Source: Brugia malayi (taxonomy: Eukaryota; Nematoda; Chromadorea; Rhabditida; Onchocercidae). From it: a stretch of DNA of 64,000 nt. Shown piece after piece: positions 62,795-64,000 of the stretch. Numbering within the stretch: position 1 is the first letter of the stretch; each line of letters starts with the position of its first letter. Made by a program: the position numbers and the translations under genes. The notes under the pieces were generated by a model. It made no database searches and was not told where the DNA came from. It was given only the letters and a program-made list of their open reading frames with translations. The stretch is from the NCBI RefSeq assembly GCF_000002995.4, contig NW_025062475.1, positions 620,001-684,000 on the forward strand. Direction: 5' to 3'.

Positions 62795-64000
62795 TATACA
62801 AAATTTAAAATTCGTTGATTGTCTTTTTCTAATACCTTTTAGCTTTTCATTTTTTAGTGAAAAAGGAAAAAGAGTTCATTCTTTTTTTTTTTTTTTTCAA
62901 AATGAAACAAATTAAACGTTTAACATTGTTGAGCAGATAGATTCAAAGCCAATTTATTTTTCATTAATTCAACAAAGTTTTAAATTTAGTACAAATTAAA
63001 CTGAAAATTTCATTTTGCTTTTAACATAAAAAATAATACTTTTTTGTTTTTCAATTAGCGATTCGGAATAGCAAAAGTATTCATATTTTATCTTATCATG
63101 TCTTATCTTATCTTATCATAATCCAACAAAATTTCAAATGGTTCAATGAATGAAATAATTATTAGAATAGATAAGATTCAGTTAATTTTTTTATCACCAA
63201 AACTTCATTTCAATTTTTTATAGTTAATAAAAAAAAAAAAAAAAAAAAAAAACAAAAGAATAATTTTTGTTAATTTTTTCATCCAAATAATATTTCTGAC
63301 TCAATTACAAAAAAAAAAAAAAAAGATTTGTTTTAAAAAGAATTTTTTTTTCTGTTTTTTAAAATTAACAAAGCTCAAGAAGCGATAAAAATTAAATGTA
63401 CAAAAAAAAAAAATTGAAAAATTTTCACAATTTCTAAAATATTTCGAAAAATTTTAAAAAATATTTTATATATAATTCAAGCGAACATTTTATTTGTAAA
63501 TGATACTTTTTTTTTTTTTTTCAAATAAACCTGTTTTTTTTTTTTTTAACAAATACAAAAATTGAATGTCTAACATTTTTGTTACCCTATCATTATGTGT
63601 CAAAGTAATTTTACTGATACCGATACTATCCATTTCTTTTTTTTTTAAATTGTTCCTTTAAAATATTCTCAGAATATTGTTATAAATAAAAGTAGCGCTG
63701 ATCAATTTTAAATTTTCATAAAGAAATAAAACTTTTTAATTATTACTTATAGTTTGTGAAAAAACAAAAAAAAAAAAATAATGTTACCAATAATAATAAT
63801 ATGAAGTGATTTTAACATAAACAACTATTAATTCTTTAAATTTTAATTTAAATTGTTGAATTTTGTTTATTATTTTAAAAATATATTAAACATTGTTAAA
63901 TTATTATATTTTCAGGAAATGTATAAAAATTTTCAAATTATTATTTTTTTTTTTTTTTTTTAAATAAGAAATATTTGAATAATTTTTTGCTAAAAACAGT
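62795..64000. other. AT-rich end of the window
   Basis: Homopolymer-rich sequence without a supported exon on either strand. Confidence 0.6.

Noticed and set aside
1..64000. tRNA, rRNA, spliced-leader RNA or CRISPR features
   Set aside because: I saw no cloverleaf B-box, rRNA-like or SL1-like sequence and no regularly spaced repeat array with unique spacers. A covariance-model scan would be needed to exclude small RNAs.

Overview
The window is nuclear DNA from a nematode. It is very AT-rich, with many poly-A/poly-T runs. Genes are split by mostly short introns with TTTCAG-type 3' splice sites. An interstitial array of TTAGGC-like hexamers, the nematode telomere repeat, lies at 23.6 kb. The encoded proteins (GBF1, IMMP1, BPI-like, Ly6, nematode-style PTP, Tudor) are animal proteins. 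A clade III/spirurid worm would fit the base composition, but that is inference.

Layout, left to right. (1) 392-8656, minus: three exons of a gene running off the left edge, not recognised. Its 7.5-kb intron holds a complete five-exon Ly6/three-finger GPI-anchor-type gene on the opposite strand (5524-7189). (2) 11218-17212, plus: a 14-exon protein tyrosine phosphatase whose catalytic Cys is Gly, with a duplicated N-terminal exon module. (3) 17376-20619, minus: a nine-exon secreted LBP/BPI-family lipid-binding protein, tail to tail with the phosphatase. (4) 20.6-27.1 kb: no gene found; holds the telomere-like array, small tandem repeats and two hairpin-like inverted repeats. (5) 27060-30112, plus: a WASP-like protein with WH1 and CRIB but no proline-rich or VCA region. 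(6) 31177-45178, minus: gbf-1, a 42-exon Arf guanine nucleotide exchange factor that reads as one frame of about 2029 residues. (7) 46983-47769, minus: immp-1, the mitochondrial inner-membrane peptidase catalytic subunit. (8) 49180-54734, minus: a 17-exon protein with two Tudor-like domains. (9) 56148-58018, minus: a five-exon basic protein not recognised. (10) 58-64 kb: no gene; CT-rich microsatellites and a minisatellite with a 100-bp higher-order period at 62.3-62.8 kb.

Exon models were built by hand from splice sites, phase continuity and recalled family sequence. For gbf-1, the BPI gene, the phosphatase, the Ly6 gene and immp-1 every junction keeps frame and the total length divides by three. 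Neighbours share no obvious pathway and spacings are too large for tight operons; the window looks like ordinary gene-by-gene nematode organisation, with the oddest content in the nested Ly6 gene, the inactive phosphatase, the truncated WASP and the repeat blocks.
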